Part shown: positions 8,190 through 16,471 of the stretch, in pieces
How the letters are laid out: every line of letters starts with the position of its first letter
Numbering within the stretch: position 1 is the first letter of the stretch
Origin: Streptomyces sp. M92
GTDB lineage: Bacteria; Actinomycetota; Actinomycetes; Streptomycetales; Streptomycetaceae
Assembly: GCF_028473745.1 (NCBI RefSeq)
Contig: NZ_CP101137.1
Coordinates: 5,890,001 to 5,954,000, forward strand
Direction of reading: 5' to 3'
DNA length: 64,000 nt
Notes under the pieces: model-generated
Told to the model about the DNA's origin: nothing
Seen by the model: only the letters and a program-made list of their open reading frames with translations
Databases searched by the model: none
Position numbers and translations under genes: made by a program

Positions 8190-8735
8190 TCAACGGCACC
8201 CACCACGGCTCCGGGGCCCGGCGAGCCTCTTGATGCCGTGGAGGGTGGCCTCCATGCCGGCGCGCAGTTCCCGCATCCGGATGGCGATGATCTCCTCCTC
8301 TCGGTCCGGCCGGCGTTCGACGGCCACGGTGACTCCGCTGCGGCCCGGGCCGATGGAGGCCGACTGCCGCAGTCGGGTGCCCTCACCCTCGGCCCTGAGC
8401 AGGAAACGCCAGGACGCCATGCAGGTCGCCGGGTCAAGCGTCGGTTCTCCGAACCGGCCGTCGGCATCCGTGACCGCCCAGCCGAACACCTGTCGCTCCT
8501 CCAGCTCGATCACGTGCGAGACGGTCCGCCACTCGCCGAGCCTGTGGTGATGGTTGTATCCCTCGAAGCGCGCGCCCACCCGAGGCCGGGTCGCGTCGTC
8601 CAGCCAGGCCACGCGCTGGAGTTCGGGGCTGAGCCGGGCGGGCAGGCGTATGTCGGTCACCAATTCCCACACCTGCGGCACGTCCGCTTCCACATGAACG
8701 TCACAGTGCACACTCGGGCCGTCGTCAAGGCGCAT
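8190..8735 (-). CDS. SRPBCC (polyketide cyclase/START-like) family protein
   Basis: 181 residues. The pattern VHCDVHVEADVPQVWELVTDIRLPARLSPELQ at the N-terminus, then GARFEGYN and RTVSHVIELEERQVFGW, is that of SRPBCC ligand-binding proteins, with the long C-terminal helix around RMRELRAGMEATLHGIKRL. These helix-grip proteins bind hydrophobic ligands and are found as stress or small-molecule handling proteins. No catalytic residue can be assigned. It is followed 22 bp upstream (in transcription order) by the GNAT gene at 8758-9324, so the two probably share a transcript. Confidence 0.85.
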   Translation of the reverse strand: MRLDDGPSVHCDVHVEADVPQVWELVTDIRLPARLSPELQRVAWLDDATRPRVGARFEGYNHHHRLGEWRTVSHVIELEERQVFGWAVTDADGRFGEPTLDPATCMASWRFLLRAEGEGTRLRQSASIGPGRSGVTVAVERRPDREEEIIAIRMRELRAGMEATLHGIKRLAGPRSRGGCR

Positions 8736-8757
8736 GTCGTCTCCTGGATGTCAAGGG

Positions 8758-9324
8758 TCAGCGTCGGAGCCGGCGGTAGGCGGACGCGTCGGGCCTCCTC
8801 GGTGACCGCCGCAGGCCGAGCCACTGATCGGCGTTCCAGGCCCGGAACCGCTCCACTTCGGTGAACCCCAGCTTCGCGGCGAGGCGCATCGAGCCGACGT
8901 TGGCGGTCTGGGTGGCGAGCACGACCGGCTCACCGGGAAGGACGCCTCCGAGCCAGTCGAGTGCCGCCGCGCACGCCTCGGCGGCGTATCCGGACCCCCA
9001 CGCCCGCGGCAGGAACAGGTAGCCGAGATCAACCTTCCCCACAGCAGCCGGGCGGTGGTGCTCCGTTGCTCTCCTGAGCAGGACGTGGCCGATCATCGCT
9101 CCGCCGAGATCGACGACGAAGCTCCCGGGCCACCGCTCGGGCACCTCGGGCAACGCTCGCTCGAGTTCGTCACGCGGGCGGGGGCCGCCGAGGTACGTGT
9201 GCACGTCCGGCGACGCCAGCAGCTCGATGAACGCCGCACGGTCCCGGACCTCGGGCTCACGCAGCACGAGCCTCTCGGTCCTGATCGGCGCGGGCGGCCA
9301 GGCGACGTCTCCGAGATCGTTCAT
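8758..9324 (-). CDS. GNAT N-acetyltransferase
   Basis: 188 residues from ATG 9324. Visible motifs: IRTERLVLREPEVRD at the start, then GKVDLGYLFLPRAWGSGYAAEAC for acetyl-CoA binding, and TANVGSMRLAAKLGFTEVERF near the end. This is the RimJ-like branch. A TTG codon at 9336 lies in frame four codons upstream but has no better ribosome site. It is probably co-transcribed with the SRPBCC gene downstream at 8190-8735. Substrate unknown. Confidence 0.86.
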   Translation of the reverse strand: MNDLGDVAWPPAPIRTERLVLREPEVRDRAAFIELLASPDVHTYLGGPRPRDELERALPEVPERWPGSFVVDLGGAMIGHVLLRRATEHHRPAAVGKVDLGYLFLPRAWGSGYAAEACAAALDWLGGVLPGEPVVLATQTANVGSMRLAAKLGFTEVERFRAWNADQWLGLRRSPRRPDASAYRRLRR

Positions 9325-9368
9325 GCCGGCAGCCAATCAGCAGGCTCAGCAGCGGGCAAGAGCCGCCG

Positions 9369-9821
9369 TCACGGTCGCCGAACGGACCCTTGCTGCCTCT
9401 GCCGCCCGCGAGCGGACGAGTCCGAGGGAGGCGGGACCAGCCGGAATCGCAGGCACACCAGTGGCGTGTCGTCATCCACCGGGGTGCCGATGCCCTCCCA
9501 GAAGCGCATGTGTCCGGCCCGCCATTCGTCCAGCGACCGGTCGCCCTCTCCTTCGGCGGTGGCGTGTTCCCACGTGACACCGCCGAAGGCAGCCAGCTCG
9601 ACGCCGGTGATCTCGATCGTGGCGACGCGGTCTCCGTCGTTCCCGGCAAGCGCCAGGCGCTCACCTTCGAACTCCAGGCCCTCCGTCTCCTCGACGTACT
9701 CGGCCAGCAGCCCGGTGGTGGCGGTCTTCTTCCCGGCCAGGACGAGGCCATTGAGCCGCTCCCGCATCTCACCTGCCGTACCGAGCTCCAGTGCCCGCAT
9801 GCCGTTGATCCGTGGCCACAC
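9369..9821 (-). CDS. ASCH domain protein
   Basis: 150 residues, starting with GTG 7 nt after a strong GGGGAGG site. The ASCH fold is a small PUA-like barrel that binds RNA or modified nucleotides; its hallmark G-K-K-T is present as LAGKKTATTGL near residues 28-38, with later EWRAGHMRFWEG. In Streptomyces this family is annotated ASCH domain-containing protein and may act in RNA or nucleotide handling, but no substrate is established for this branch. The last 25 residues are low-complexity and basic. It is divergent from the VOC gene, separated by 360 bp. Confidence 0.85.
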   Translation of the reverse strand: MWPRINGMRALELGTAGEMRERLNGLVLAGKKTATTGLLAEYVEETEGLEFEGERLALAGNDGDRVATIEITGVELAAFGGVTWEHATAEGEGDRSLDEWRAGHMRFWEGIGTPVDDDTPLVCLRFRLVPPPSDSSARGRQRQQGSVRRP

Positions 9822-10183
9822 GGTCCTACCTCCCCTTCCGGCACCACCCCGCGCCGATCGTCACACCCGTACAAACCTCGACGACGATAGCTCTCGTCCT
9901 CCACGACCAGAACCTCGGTGCCGGTTGGCGGACGGCGTCGGACGCCGGCGTGGCGGGGGCGGTCTCCGCGGGAGCCGGTGAGGCGTGCGGAAGCGCCGGG
10001 GCCGTCGGCCCTTGCGCGTACGCCCTCCCCGGCCCCGACTCCCCCCGCGCGCGACCGCCGAATACCCGGCTGCGACCGGGCCCGGTCGGCCCATAGGATC
10101 CCCGCTCAAGGCGTCGCCACGGCGCCACGCCGACTTCTCGGCATTCGACGGGCCCGATCAAGGGACCAAGGGAGCGTAAGGCA
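9822..10183. other. non-coding stretch, about 360 bp
   Basis: No supportable gene. It contains the ribosome site of the ASCH gene (minus strand, next to 9821) and, at its right end, a GGGAG-type site for the VOC gene. No inverted repeat or known operator stood out. Confidence 0.5.
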
Positions 10184-10903
10184 ATGAGCAGCCGACTCTT
10201 CGCAGTCTCCTTCGACGCGCACCAGCCCGAGGTCCTGGCGCGATTCTGGTCAGGTCTCCTCGGCTCGGAACGGGCCGGCGCCGCGCACGACGGCGTCGGC
10301 CTGCCGTCCGGGAACGCCGCCGGCTACCGGCTCCGATTCCGGCCCTCCCAGCGGCGCAAGGCCGCCCAGAACCGGATGCACTTCGACCTGACCAGCTCGT
10401 CCTCGGAGGAGCAGCAGCGGACCGTGGCCAGGGCACTCGGTCTCGGTGCCCGGCACGCCGACGTCGGTCAGGGTCCGGACGCCTCCCACGTGGTGCTCGC
10501 CGACCCCGAGGGCAACGAGTTCTGCGTCCTCGAACCGGGCAACGGCTTCCTCGCCGGCTGCGGCTTCCTCGGAGCGCTCGCCTGTGACGGTTCGCGGGCC
10601 GTGGGCTACTTCTGGAGCCGGGTGCTGGGCTGGCCGCTGGTGTGGGACCAGGACGAGGAGACCGCCATCCAGTCGCCCGACGGCGGTACGAAGATCACCT
10701 GGGGCGGCCCGCCGCTCATGCCGGACGCCGGCAAGGACCTGCGCTTCGACCTAGCGCTCGACGACGGTGGCCGAGCGGAGACAGAGGTCGAGCGTCTGCT
10801 CTCCCTCGGCGCCGAGCCTCTCGCCTCCGGCCACCGAAGCGACGGCGAGGTACTGCTGGCCGATCCGGACGGCAACGAGTTCCGGCTGCTGACACGCCGC
10901 TAA
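10184..10903 (+). CDS. VOC (glyoxalase/bleomycin-resistance fold) protein, two modules
   Basis: 239 residues made of two vicinal-oxygen-chelate modules in tandem. The first runs from VSFDAHQPEVLARFWSGLLG to ADPEGNEFCVLEP (about residues 5-118). The second runs from ALACDGSRAVGYFWSRVLGWPL to ADPDGNEFRLLTRR (about 130-239). Each ends in the characteristic D-P-x-G-N-E-F strand with its metal-ligand glutamate. The family includes lyases, dioxygenases and drug-binding proteins, so the reaction cannot be named. Start is ATG with an upstream GGGAG. It converges with the DCC gene with 14 bp between stops. Confidence 0.88.
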   Translation: MSSRLFAVSFDAHQPEVLARFWSGLLGSERAGAAHDGVGLPSGNAAGYRLRFRPSQRRKAAQNRMHFDLTSSSSEEQQRTVARALGLGARHADVGQGPDASHVVLADPEGNEFCVLEPGNGFLAGCGFLGALACDGSRAVGYFWSRVLGWPLVWDQDEETAIQSPDGGTKITWGGPPLMPDAGKDLRFDLALDDGGRAETEVERLLSLGAEPLASGHRSDGEVLLADPDGNEFRLLTRR

Positions 10904-10917
10904 CGCCCCCGCGGGGA

Positions 10918-11307
10918 TCAGCTGCCTCGGGTTTCCGTTTCGGGCAGTGCGCAGGCCGGGGTTCCACCGGGCAGCCGGTGCCTGTTGTCGGCGATCAGCC
11001 GGTAGACGCCGGCCGCCGCCCAACGGGTGGGCGGCAGGGTGAGCAGCGCTCCGACGAGGCGCCATCCGCTGCCCGCGCTCATCAGGAGTTTCGCCACGGC
11101 CTGCGCACCGCCGTGGACAGTCCCCGCGGGTGTCACCCACAGCACCTCTCTGCGGGCCCGTTCCTGGCGCACGCTCAGTGCCGCGAGGTCGGCCCGCTGC
11201 CAGGGAGTGGTCTCGCAGCGTGGACGTACCTTCCGTTCGATGACGCGTACCGCCGCGGTACAGAAACCGCAGTCTCCGTCGAAGACAAGTACAGGCCGAG
11301 TGAGCAT
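10918..11307 (-). CDS. DCC-family thiol-disulfide oxidoreductase-like protein (DUF393)
   Basis: 129 residues. The N-terminal motif FDGDCGFC (residues 9-16) carries the D-x-x-C-x-x-C redox/metal site that gives the DCC family its name. It is followed by a helix, a TPAGTVHGGAQAVAKLL stretch and a hydrophobic WRLVGALLTLPPTRWAAAGVY part, all standard for the family. Members are thioredoxin-like proteins of uncertain substrate. It stands about 275 bp from the arsenic-island flavoprotein and probably has no functional tie to it. Confidence 0.9.
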   Translation of the reverse strand: MLTRPVLVFDGDCGFCTAAVRVIERKVRPRCETTPWQRADLAALSVRQERARREVLWVTPAGTVHGGAQAVAKLLMSAGSGWRLVGALLTLPPTRWAAAGVYRLIADNRHRLPGGTPACALPETETRGS

Positions 11308-11582
11308 GCGTCCATCGTGCCCCAGGGGCGGTAGGAAGAGGGGACGACCACCACGCCCCCCCCGGATACCCTGACCCGCTGGGGTGTGTTCTCGCTGAAC
11401 GCGCCTGTGAACGTTCGGTCCTGGAACCCGTCCGCCGGCTCGGCCTCGGTGAGCCGAGCACGGTATCCGGGCTTTTCACGCCCGACGGCGTGTGGGAGTG
11501 GCCGCGCGATCAGCGGCGGGCCCAAGGCCGTGAGGCTCTGACCGGTGAGCGGCCCTCAGCCCCTGCCGGGCGCCCTGGACGG

Positions 11583-12905
11583 TCACGAACCGCAGCAGCC
11601 GCCGTCCCCGTCAGACTGCTGGGCGTCAGGGGTGTCGAACAGGCCCGAGCCGCCGCAGACTCCCGTCTCGGGGAGGGTGAGTTCGACACGGTCGGCGGAG
11701 TCGAGGTCGCCGGTGATCGCGGCGGCGACGGAACGGACCTGCTCGTAGCCGGTCATGGCGAGGAAGGTCGGGGCGCGGCCGTAGGACTTCATCCCGACCA
11801 GGTACACGCCCTGTTCGGGGTGGGAGAGCTCGCGGTGGCCGTGCGGGTAGACAGTGCCGCAGGAGTGCTGGTTGGGGTCGATCAGCGGTGCGAGCGCGAC
11901 CGGCGCCCGGAGCCGAGCGTCGAGACCGAGGCGCAGCTCGTCGACGAAGGACAGGTCGGGGCGGAAGCCGGTCAGGACGAGCACCTCGTCGACCGCGTCC
12001 AGGCGGCGCCCGTCCTCGCCGACGAGGATCAGACGTCCGTCGGCGTCACGCTCGATCGCCTCGGTACGGAACCCGGTGACCGCGTCGACGTGGCCCTCGT
12101 CGACTGCGGCCTTCGCCGCCAGACCCAGCGCACCGCGTGCCGGAAGCTGGTCGGCTTCTCCGCCGCCGAAGGTGGAGCCGGAGATGCCGCGGCGCAGGAT
12201 CCACACCCCCTTCGTCCCCTCGCCGTCGCCGGACCTGGCGAGGTCGGCGAGGTGGGCGAGAGCGGTGAACGCCGAGGCACCGGAGCCGATCACGGCGGTG
12301 CGCCTGCCCGTGTACCGGGCGCGGACGGCGGGGTCCTCGAGGTCCGGGACCCGGTAGCCGATCCGGTCGGCAGCGGCCTTCTCACCGAGTGCGGGCAGAC
12401 CGCTGCCGCCTGCCGGGGACGGAGTGGCCCAGGTCCCTGAGGCGTCGATGACCGCGCGGGCGAGGATTCGCTCCTCACGACCGTCGGCACGGTTGACGTG
12501 CACGACGAACGGCTGCCGCTCCCGCTCGGCGTCGACGATCCGGTCCCGCCCGGACCGGGAGACGCCTGTGACGGTCACCCCCAGCCGGACGCGGTCACCG
12601 AGGACGTCGGCGAGCGGCTGCAGGTAGTGGTCGGCCCAGTCACCGCCAAAGGGGTACGTGGCCGGGTCGGGCCGCGTCCAGCCGGTGGGGGCGAGGAGCT
12701 TCTCGGCGGCCGGATCGACCACCTCGCCCCAGGTGGAGAACAGGCGCACATGGGACCACTCACGCACCGCTGCGCCGGCGGTCGGGCCGGCTTCCAGGAC
12801 CAGGGGCTCGCTGCCCTGGTCGATCAGATGGACGGCAGCGGCCAGGCCGACGGGTCCGGCCCCGATCACGACAACGGGCAGTTCGGTGGTGGCGGGCGCG
12901 TTCAC
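11583..12905 (-). CDS. FAD/NAD(P)-dependent oxidoreductase of the arsenic island, with Cys tail
   Basis: 440 residues. The FAD site VVVIGAGPVGLAAAVHL is at residues 11-27 and a second dinucleotide site TAVIGSGASAFTALAHL lies near residue 205, so it is a two-dinucleotide flavoprotein of the monooxygenase/thioredoxin-reductase type. The extreme C-terminus ends GGCCGS, with another cysteine in GVCGGSG about 20 residues before it; paired cysteines could bind As(III) or shuttle electrons. It is transcribed away from arsR (13036), sharing its control region with two palindromic operators. Flavoproteins in actinobacterial ars clusters (ArsO/ArsT types) are proposed to support arsenite oxidation or thiol reduction; its true reaction is unknown. 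Confidence 0.85.
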   Translation of the reverse strand: MNAPATTELPVVVIGAGPVGLAAAVHLIDQGSEPLVLEAGPTAGAAVREWSHVRLFSTWGEVVDPAAEKLLAPTGWTRPDPATYPFGGDWADHYLQPLADVLGDRVRLGVTVTGVSRSGRDRIVDAERERQPFVVHVNRADGREERILARAVIDASGTWATPSPAGGSGLPALGEKAAADRIGYRVPDLEDPAVRARYTGRRTAVIGSGASAFTALAHLADLARSGDGEGTKGVWILRRGISGSTFGGGEADQLPARGALGLAAKAAVDEGHVDAVTGFRTEAIERDADGRLILVGEDGRRLDAVDEVLVLTGFRPDLSFVDELRLGLDARLRAPVALAPLIDPNQHSCGTVYPHGHRELSHPEQGVYLVGMKSYGRAPTFLAMTGYEQVRSVAAAITGDLDSADRVELTLPETGVCGGSGLFDTPDAQQSDGDGGCCGS

Positions 12906-12977
12906 GACGACTCCTTGTGTGTTTCGACGCCTGTCGATGGCTTGCAGGACTCAGCATGGCACCTGCATTGATGGACG

Positions 12978-13042
12978 TCAACATAGACAACTATCGAAGT
13001 TGGGGTCCTGGTTCGACGTGTGTCAACATAGGCGTATGTCGA
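12978..13042. promoter_or_regulatory. two ArsR operator-like sites
   Basis: Site 1 (12978-12997) and site 2 (13023-13042) both begin TCAACATAG. Site 2 is palindromic: ACATA and TATGT arms around GGCG, and extending outward TCAACATA pairs with TATGTCGA with one mismatch. Its right arm includes the ATG of arsR. Site 1 is a weaker copy (TCAACATAGACAACTATCGA). Sites of this shape between a divergent flavoprotein and arsR are expected ArsR binding sites, repressing both genes until arsenite or antimonite binds. Confidence 0.65.
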
Positions 13043-13410
13043 ACGCGAAGGTGCTGCCACTGCTCGAGCCCGCCGACGGCCAGGGTGTGGTGCCGTGCTG
13101 TCCGCCGCTGACCGAGCGCCCGATGACCGCCGACGAGGCCGAGACCGCGGCACGGATGTTCAAGGCACTCGGGGACCCGGTCCGGCTGCGGCTGTTCTCC
13201 GCGGTGGCCTCGCACGAGGGCGGGGAGGCGTGCGTGTGCGACATCTCCGACGTCGGCGTCTCCCAGCCCACCGTCTCCCACCACCTGAAGAAGCTGAAGG
13301 AGGCCGGGCTGCTCACCTCCGAGCGGCGCGGCACCTGGGTCTACTACCGGGTCGAGCCGTCCGTGCTCGCGGCGATGGGCAAGCTGCTCGCGCTGCCGGC
13401 CACCCCCTGA
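13036..13410 (+). CDS. arsR: ArsR family arsenic-responsive repressor
   Basis: 124 residues, winged-helix repressor. The DNA-reading helix is in DVGVSQPTVSHHLKKLKEAGLL (about 72-93). Probable As(III) ligands are Cys21-Cys22 at the N-terminus plus Cys66/Cys68 in ACVCDIS. This spacing matches the actinobacterial Corynebacterium glutamicum ArsR type, where N-terminal Cys-Cys and a helix-region Cys form the site. ATG 13036 lies inside a palindrome, so translation or transcription could be blocked directly; there is no clear Shine-Dalgarno, and the message may be leaderless. A GTG six codons upstream is in frame but less likely. Confidence 0.92.
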   Translation: MSNAKVLPLLEPADGQGVVPCCPPLTERPMTADEAETAARMFKALGDPVRLRLFSAVASHEGGEACVCDISDVGVSQPTVSHHLKKLKEAGLLTSERRGTWVYYRVEPSVLAAMGKLLALPATP

Positions 13411-13465
13411 CACGAAGCGGGAAGAAGCGCCGGGCGCGGTCCGGTCGCGACGTCCGCGCGCCGCG

Positions 13466-14551
13466 TCAGTCGCTCAGCAGGAGCGCGATGTCCCGGGCGG
13501 CGTCGCGGGCGGCACGGCCCACGCCGATGAGCGTGGCCGATGCCGGGCCGGTCCAGTCGCCGTAGCCGAGCAGGTGCAGCCGCGGTTCGCCGAGGGCGCG
13601 TGTGCCGGCGGTGGCGATGTGCCCGCGCGGGCCGCGGAGGTCGAGGGGGGCGAGGTGGGCCAGGGCCGGGCGGAAGCCGGTGCACCAGACGATCGCGTCG
13701 GCGCAGGTGTGGCCGCCGTCGGCCCACCGGGCGCCGGTAGCGGTGAGCCGCGTGAACATCGGTTTCGCGGACAGGCGTCCGGCGTCGCGGGCGGCGCGCA
13801 CCGGGGGTACGGCGACGATGTCGCCGAGCGAGGCCACGCCGCCGGTGTCACCGCGGCCTTGCTCGAGGGCGCGGCGGCGGGCGGTGGCTACGTCGAACAG
13901 GGCCCGGCCGTCGATGTCGTCCGGCAGGAAGCGTGGCGGCCTCCTGGTCACCCACGTCACCTGGACGCCGCCGTCCAGGGCGAGGTCGGCCGCGATCTGG
14001 GCGCCGGAGTTGCCGCCGCCGACCACGATGACGCTCCGCCGGGCCGAGCGGTCCCCCGGTATGGCGAAGTCGGCCGGGCAGCGGTAGCTGACGGTGTGCA
14101 GCTGCCGGCCGGTGAAGCGGCCGCGACCGGGGACGGCGGGGACGAAGGGCCGTGACCAGGTGCCGGTGGCACTGATGACCGCCCTCGCCCGCCAGGTTCC
14201 GGTGTCCGTCTCGACCACGAGGCCGTCGCCGTCACGGCATACGGCGTCGACGCGGGTGCCGTGCTGGACGGGCAGGTCGTAGCGCTTCTCGTAGTCGCTG
14301 AGGTAGGCCACCACGTGCCCGGCGCCCGGGTAGGTCCCGCAGGGCCGGGCGGGCATGAGCCGGCCGGGCAGGGAGGAGTGTTCCGCCGGGGAGAACAGGC
14401 GCAGGGAGTCCCACATGTACCGCCATGACCCGCCCGGCTCCGGGTCGGCGTCCAGGACGGCGAAGTCGAGGCCCTGGCGGCGCAGGTGGTAGCCGGCGGC
14501 GAGCCCTGCCTGGCCGCCGCCGACCACCACCACGTCGGTGTGCCGGGTCAC
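13466..14551 (-). CDS. arsO: ArsO-like FAD-dependent monooxygenase
   Basis: 361 residues. FAD site VVVVGGGQAGLAAGYHL is at the N-terminus; LDADPEPGGSWRYMWDSLRLFSP follows; a second nucleotide site VIVVGGGNSGAQIAADL is near residue 170 and the FATGY-like FxPxxW pattern (WCTGFRPALAHL) near residue 300. This is the flavin-containing monooxygenase-like ArsO protein seen in arsenic operons downstream of the pump. The GTG start at 14551 overlaps the acr3 stop (GTGA), so the two are translationally coupled. Its role in arsenic resistance is known only from context. Confidence 0.85.
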   Translation of the reverse strand: MTRHTDVVVVGGGQAGLAAGYHLRRQGLDFAVLDADPEPGGSWRYMWDSLRLFSPAEHSSLPGRLMPARPCGTYPGAGHVVAYLSDYEKRYDLPVQHGTRVDAVCRDGDGLVVETDTGTWRARAVISATGTWSRPFVPAVPGRGRFTGRQLHTVSYRCPADFAIPGDRSARRSVIVVGGGNSGAQIAADLALDGGVQVTWVTRRPPRFLPDDIDGRALFDVATARRRALEQGRGDTGGVASLGDIVAVPPVRAARDAGRLSAKPMFTRLTATGARWADGGHTCADAIVWCTGFRPALAHLAPLDLRGPRGHIATAGTRALGEPRLHLLGYGDWTGPASATLIGVGRAARDAARDIALLLSD

Positions 14552-15657
14552 GGGGCCGTCGTCACCGCGCCGGGGGCGAACTTCCCGCGCCAGGCGAGCG
14601 CGACGTGGACCAGGCCGATCAGCACCGGGACCTCGATCAGCGGGCCGACGACGCCGGACAGTGCCTGGCCGGAGGTGACGCCGAAGGTGGCGATGGCTAC
14701 CGCGATGGCCAGCTCGAAGTTGTTGCCCGCCGCCGTGAACGCCAGGGTCGTGGTGCGGTCGTAGGCCAGGCCGAGGCCCTTCCCGAGGAGGAAGGTGCCG
14801 AAGAACATGACCGCGAAGTACACGAGCAGCGGCAGCGCGATCCGGGCGACGTCCAGCGGCTGGGAGGTGATGGTCCTGCCCTGCAGGGCGAAGAGGACGA
14901 CGATCGTGAACAGCAGCCCGTACAGCGCCCACGGTCCGATCTTCGGCAGGAACTTCGTCTCGTAGGCGGTGCGGCCCATCCGCCGCTCGCCGACGCGGCG
15001 GGTGAGGAAGCCGGCGAGCAGCGGGACGCCGAGGAAGATGACGACGTTCAGCGCGATCTGCCACACGGACACGTCCAGGCCCTGGCCGTCACCGAGGTTC
15101 ATCCAGCGCGGCAGCAGGTCGAGGTAGAACCAGCCCAGCAGGCCGAACGCGAGAACCTGGAACATGGAGTTCAGCGCGACCAGGACGGCAGCGGCCTCGC
15201 GGTCGCCGCAGGCGAGGTCGTTCCAGATGATGACCATGGCGATGCAGCGGGCGAGGCCGACGATGATCAGGCCGGTGCGGTACTCGGGCAGGTCCGGCAG
15301 GAAGGTCCACGCCAGCGCGAACATCACCGCGGGCCCGGCGATCCAGTTGATGACCAGCGAGGAGATCATCAGCCTCTTGTCGCCGGTGACGCGGTCGAGC
15401 CGGTCGTAGCGGACCTTGGCCAGGACCGGGTACATCATGACCAGCAGGCCGAGCGCGATCGGCAGGGAGATGCCGCCGACCTCGGTCTTCGCGAGCGCGT
15501 CGTCCATCCCCGGAACCAGCCTGCCCACGCCGAGACCGACGGCCATGGCCAGCAGGATCCACACCGCGAGACAGCGGTCGAGCGTGGAGAGCTTCTTGAC
15601 GGTCGAGTCGTCGCCGCCCTCGGTCTGCGCGGAGGTGGCGGGCTTGGTGGAGGTCAC
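14548..15657 (-). CDS. acr3: ACR3-type arsenite efflux permease
   Basis: 369 residues with ten hydrophobic helices. Conserved ACR3 features are visible: LMISSLVINWIAGPAVMFALAW, the arsenite-binding cysteine region GLARCIAMVIIWNDLACGD (near residue 120), and the helix TTTLAFTAAGNNFELAIAVAIATFG with the functional glutamate. It exports As(OH)3/Sb(III) across the cell membrane, driven by proton motive force. The GTG at 15657 overlaps the arsR stop (GTGA), and the next gene starts in the same way, so arsR-acr3-arsO is one coupled operon. Confidence 0.95.
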   Translation of the reverse strand: MTSTKPATSAQTEGGDDSTVKKLSTLDRCLAVWILLAMAVGLGVGRLVPGMDDALAKTEVGGISLPIALGLLVMMYPVLAKVRYDRLDRVTGDKRLMISSLVINWIAGPAVMFALAWTFLPDLPEYRTGLIIVGLARCIAMVIIWNDLACGDREAAAVLVALNSMFQVLAFGLLGWFYLDLLPRWMNLGDGQGLDVSVWQIALNVVIFLGVPLLAGFLTRRVGERRMGRTAYETKFLPKIGPWALYGLLFTIVVLFALQGRTITSQPLDVARIALPLLVYFAVMFFGTFLLGKGLGLAYDRTTTLAFTAAGNNFELAIAVAIATFGVTSGQALSGVVGPLIEVPVLIGLVHVALAWRGKFAPGAVTTAP

Positions 15658-15962
15658 GGGCAGGCCCTCTTGTTCTCGGCGGCGGTGCGGGCGGAGGCGG
15701 CCAGTCCGGCGAACTGCTCGGACAGGCCTGCCAGGACCTCCGGCTTGAGCTTGTAGTAGGTGAAGCGGCCGCACGGCTCGGTCTCCACGATCCCGGCCTC
15801 GCGCAGCACCTTCATGTGGTTGGACAGGTTGGTCTGCCTGGCTCCGGTCTCCTCGACCAGATGCGTCGTGCAGAGCGTCTCCCGCGCCAGGAGGGTCACG
15901 ATCTGCAGGCGGAGCGGATCGCCCAGCACCCGGATCACATCAGGATCGACTGAAGTCAGCAT
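15654..15962 (-). CDS. arsR: ArsR family repressor of acr3 operon
   Basis: 102 residues. The winged-helix core is TGARQTNLSNHMKVLREAGIV (about 39-59), followed by the wing TEPCGRFTYYKL. Candidate metalloid ligands are Cys31 (ETLCTTHLV), Cys64 and Cys101 at the tail, unlike the Cys-Cys type at 13036; the two repressors therefore sense with different sites. It is the first gene of an operon with acr3 and arsO and is divergent from arsC. A 14-bp palindrome at 15956-15969 covers its own start codon, suggesting autorepression. Confidence 0.92.
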   Translation of the reverse strand: MLTSVDPDVIRVLGDPLRLQIVTLLARETLCTTHLVEETGARQTNLSNHMKVLREAGIVETEPCGRFTYYKLKPEVLAGLSEQFAGLAASARTAAENKRACP

Positions 15963-16002
15963 GCGCTGATACTGTCACATCACCGTCCGCTGATACCAGC
16001 GG
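15956..16002. promoter_or_regulatory. operator region between arsR-acr3-arsO and arsC
   Basis: A palindrome TCAGC-ATGC-GCTGA occupies 15956-15969 across the arsR start codon, and a near palindrome CCGCTGATACCAGCGG occupies 15987-16002 (14 of 16 symmetric). CGCTGATAC occurs in each, with starts 24 bp apart. They differ in sequence from the sites at 12978-13042, so the two ArsR proteins probably recognise different operators. Binding here could control both arsR-acr3-arsO and arsC. Confidence 0.6.
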
Positions 16003-16057
16003 GGGCTGAAGTCAACGGCGGCCGGATTCCGCCGTGCGACAGGAGAGAACGATCACC

Positions 16058-16471
16058 ATGGCCGACAAGCCGTCCGTCCTGTTCGTCTGCGTCCACAACG
16101 CCGGCCGCTCCCAGATGGCCGCGGCCTGGCTCACCCAGCTGGCCGGAGACCGCGTCGAGGTCCGCTCCGCCGGCTCCGCCCCGGGCTCCGAGGTCAACCC
16201 GGCCGCCGTCGAGGCCATGGCCGAGGTGGGCATCGACATCTCCCGCAAGACGCCGAAGCTCCTCACCCTCGACGCGGTCCGCGAGTCGGACGTCTGCATC
16301 ACCATGGGCTGCGGCGACACCTGCCCCGTCTTCCCCGGCAAGCGCTACCTGGACTGGGAGCTGGCGGACCCGGCGGGCCAGGGCGTAGAGGCGGTGCGCC
16401 CGATCCGCGATGAGATCAAGACGCTGGTCGAGGGACTGATCGCTGAGATCACCGCCGGGAAGACGCCCTGA
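16058..16471 (+). CDS. arsC: arsenate reductase (LMW-phosphatase type)
   Basis: 137 residues. The catalytic P-loop VCVHNAGRSQM (Cys11 to Arg17, C-x5-R) is that of low-molecular-weight tyrosine phosphatase-like ArsC enzymes. Further cysteines 80, 85 and 89 in VCITMGCGDTC form the redox relay, and the Asp in LADPAG is the likely general acid. The enzyme reduces arsenate to arsenite, which Acr3 then exports; electrons come from thioredoxin or, in some actinobacteria, mycothiol. ATG 16058 is preferred to the GTG at 16034 because the family starts at this point. Confidence 0.95.
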   Translation: MADKPSVLFVCVHNAGRSQMAAAWLTQLAGDRVEVRSAGSAPGSEVNPAAVEAMAEVGIDISRKTPKLLTLDAVRESDVCITMGCGDTCPVFPGKRYLDWELADPAGQGVEAVRPIRDEIKTLVEGLIAEITAGKTP

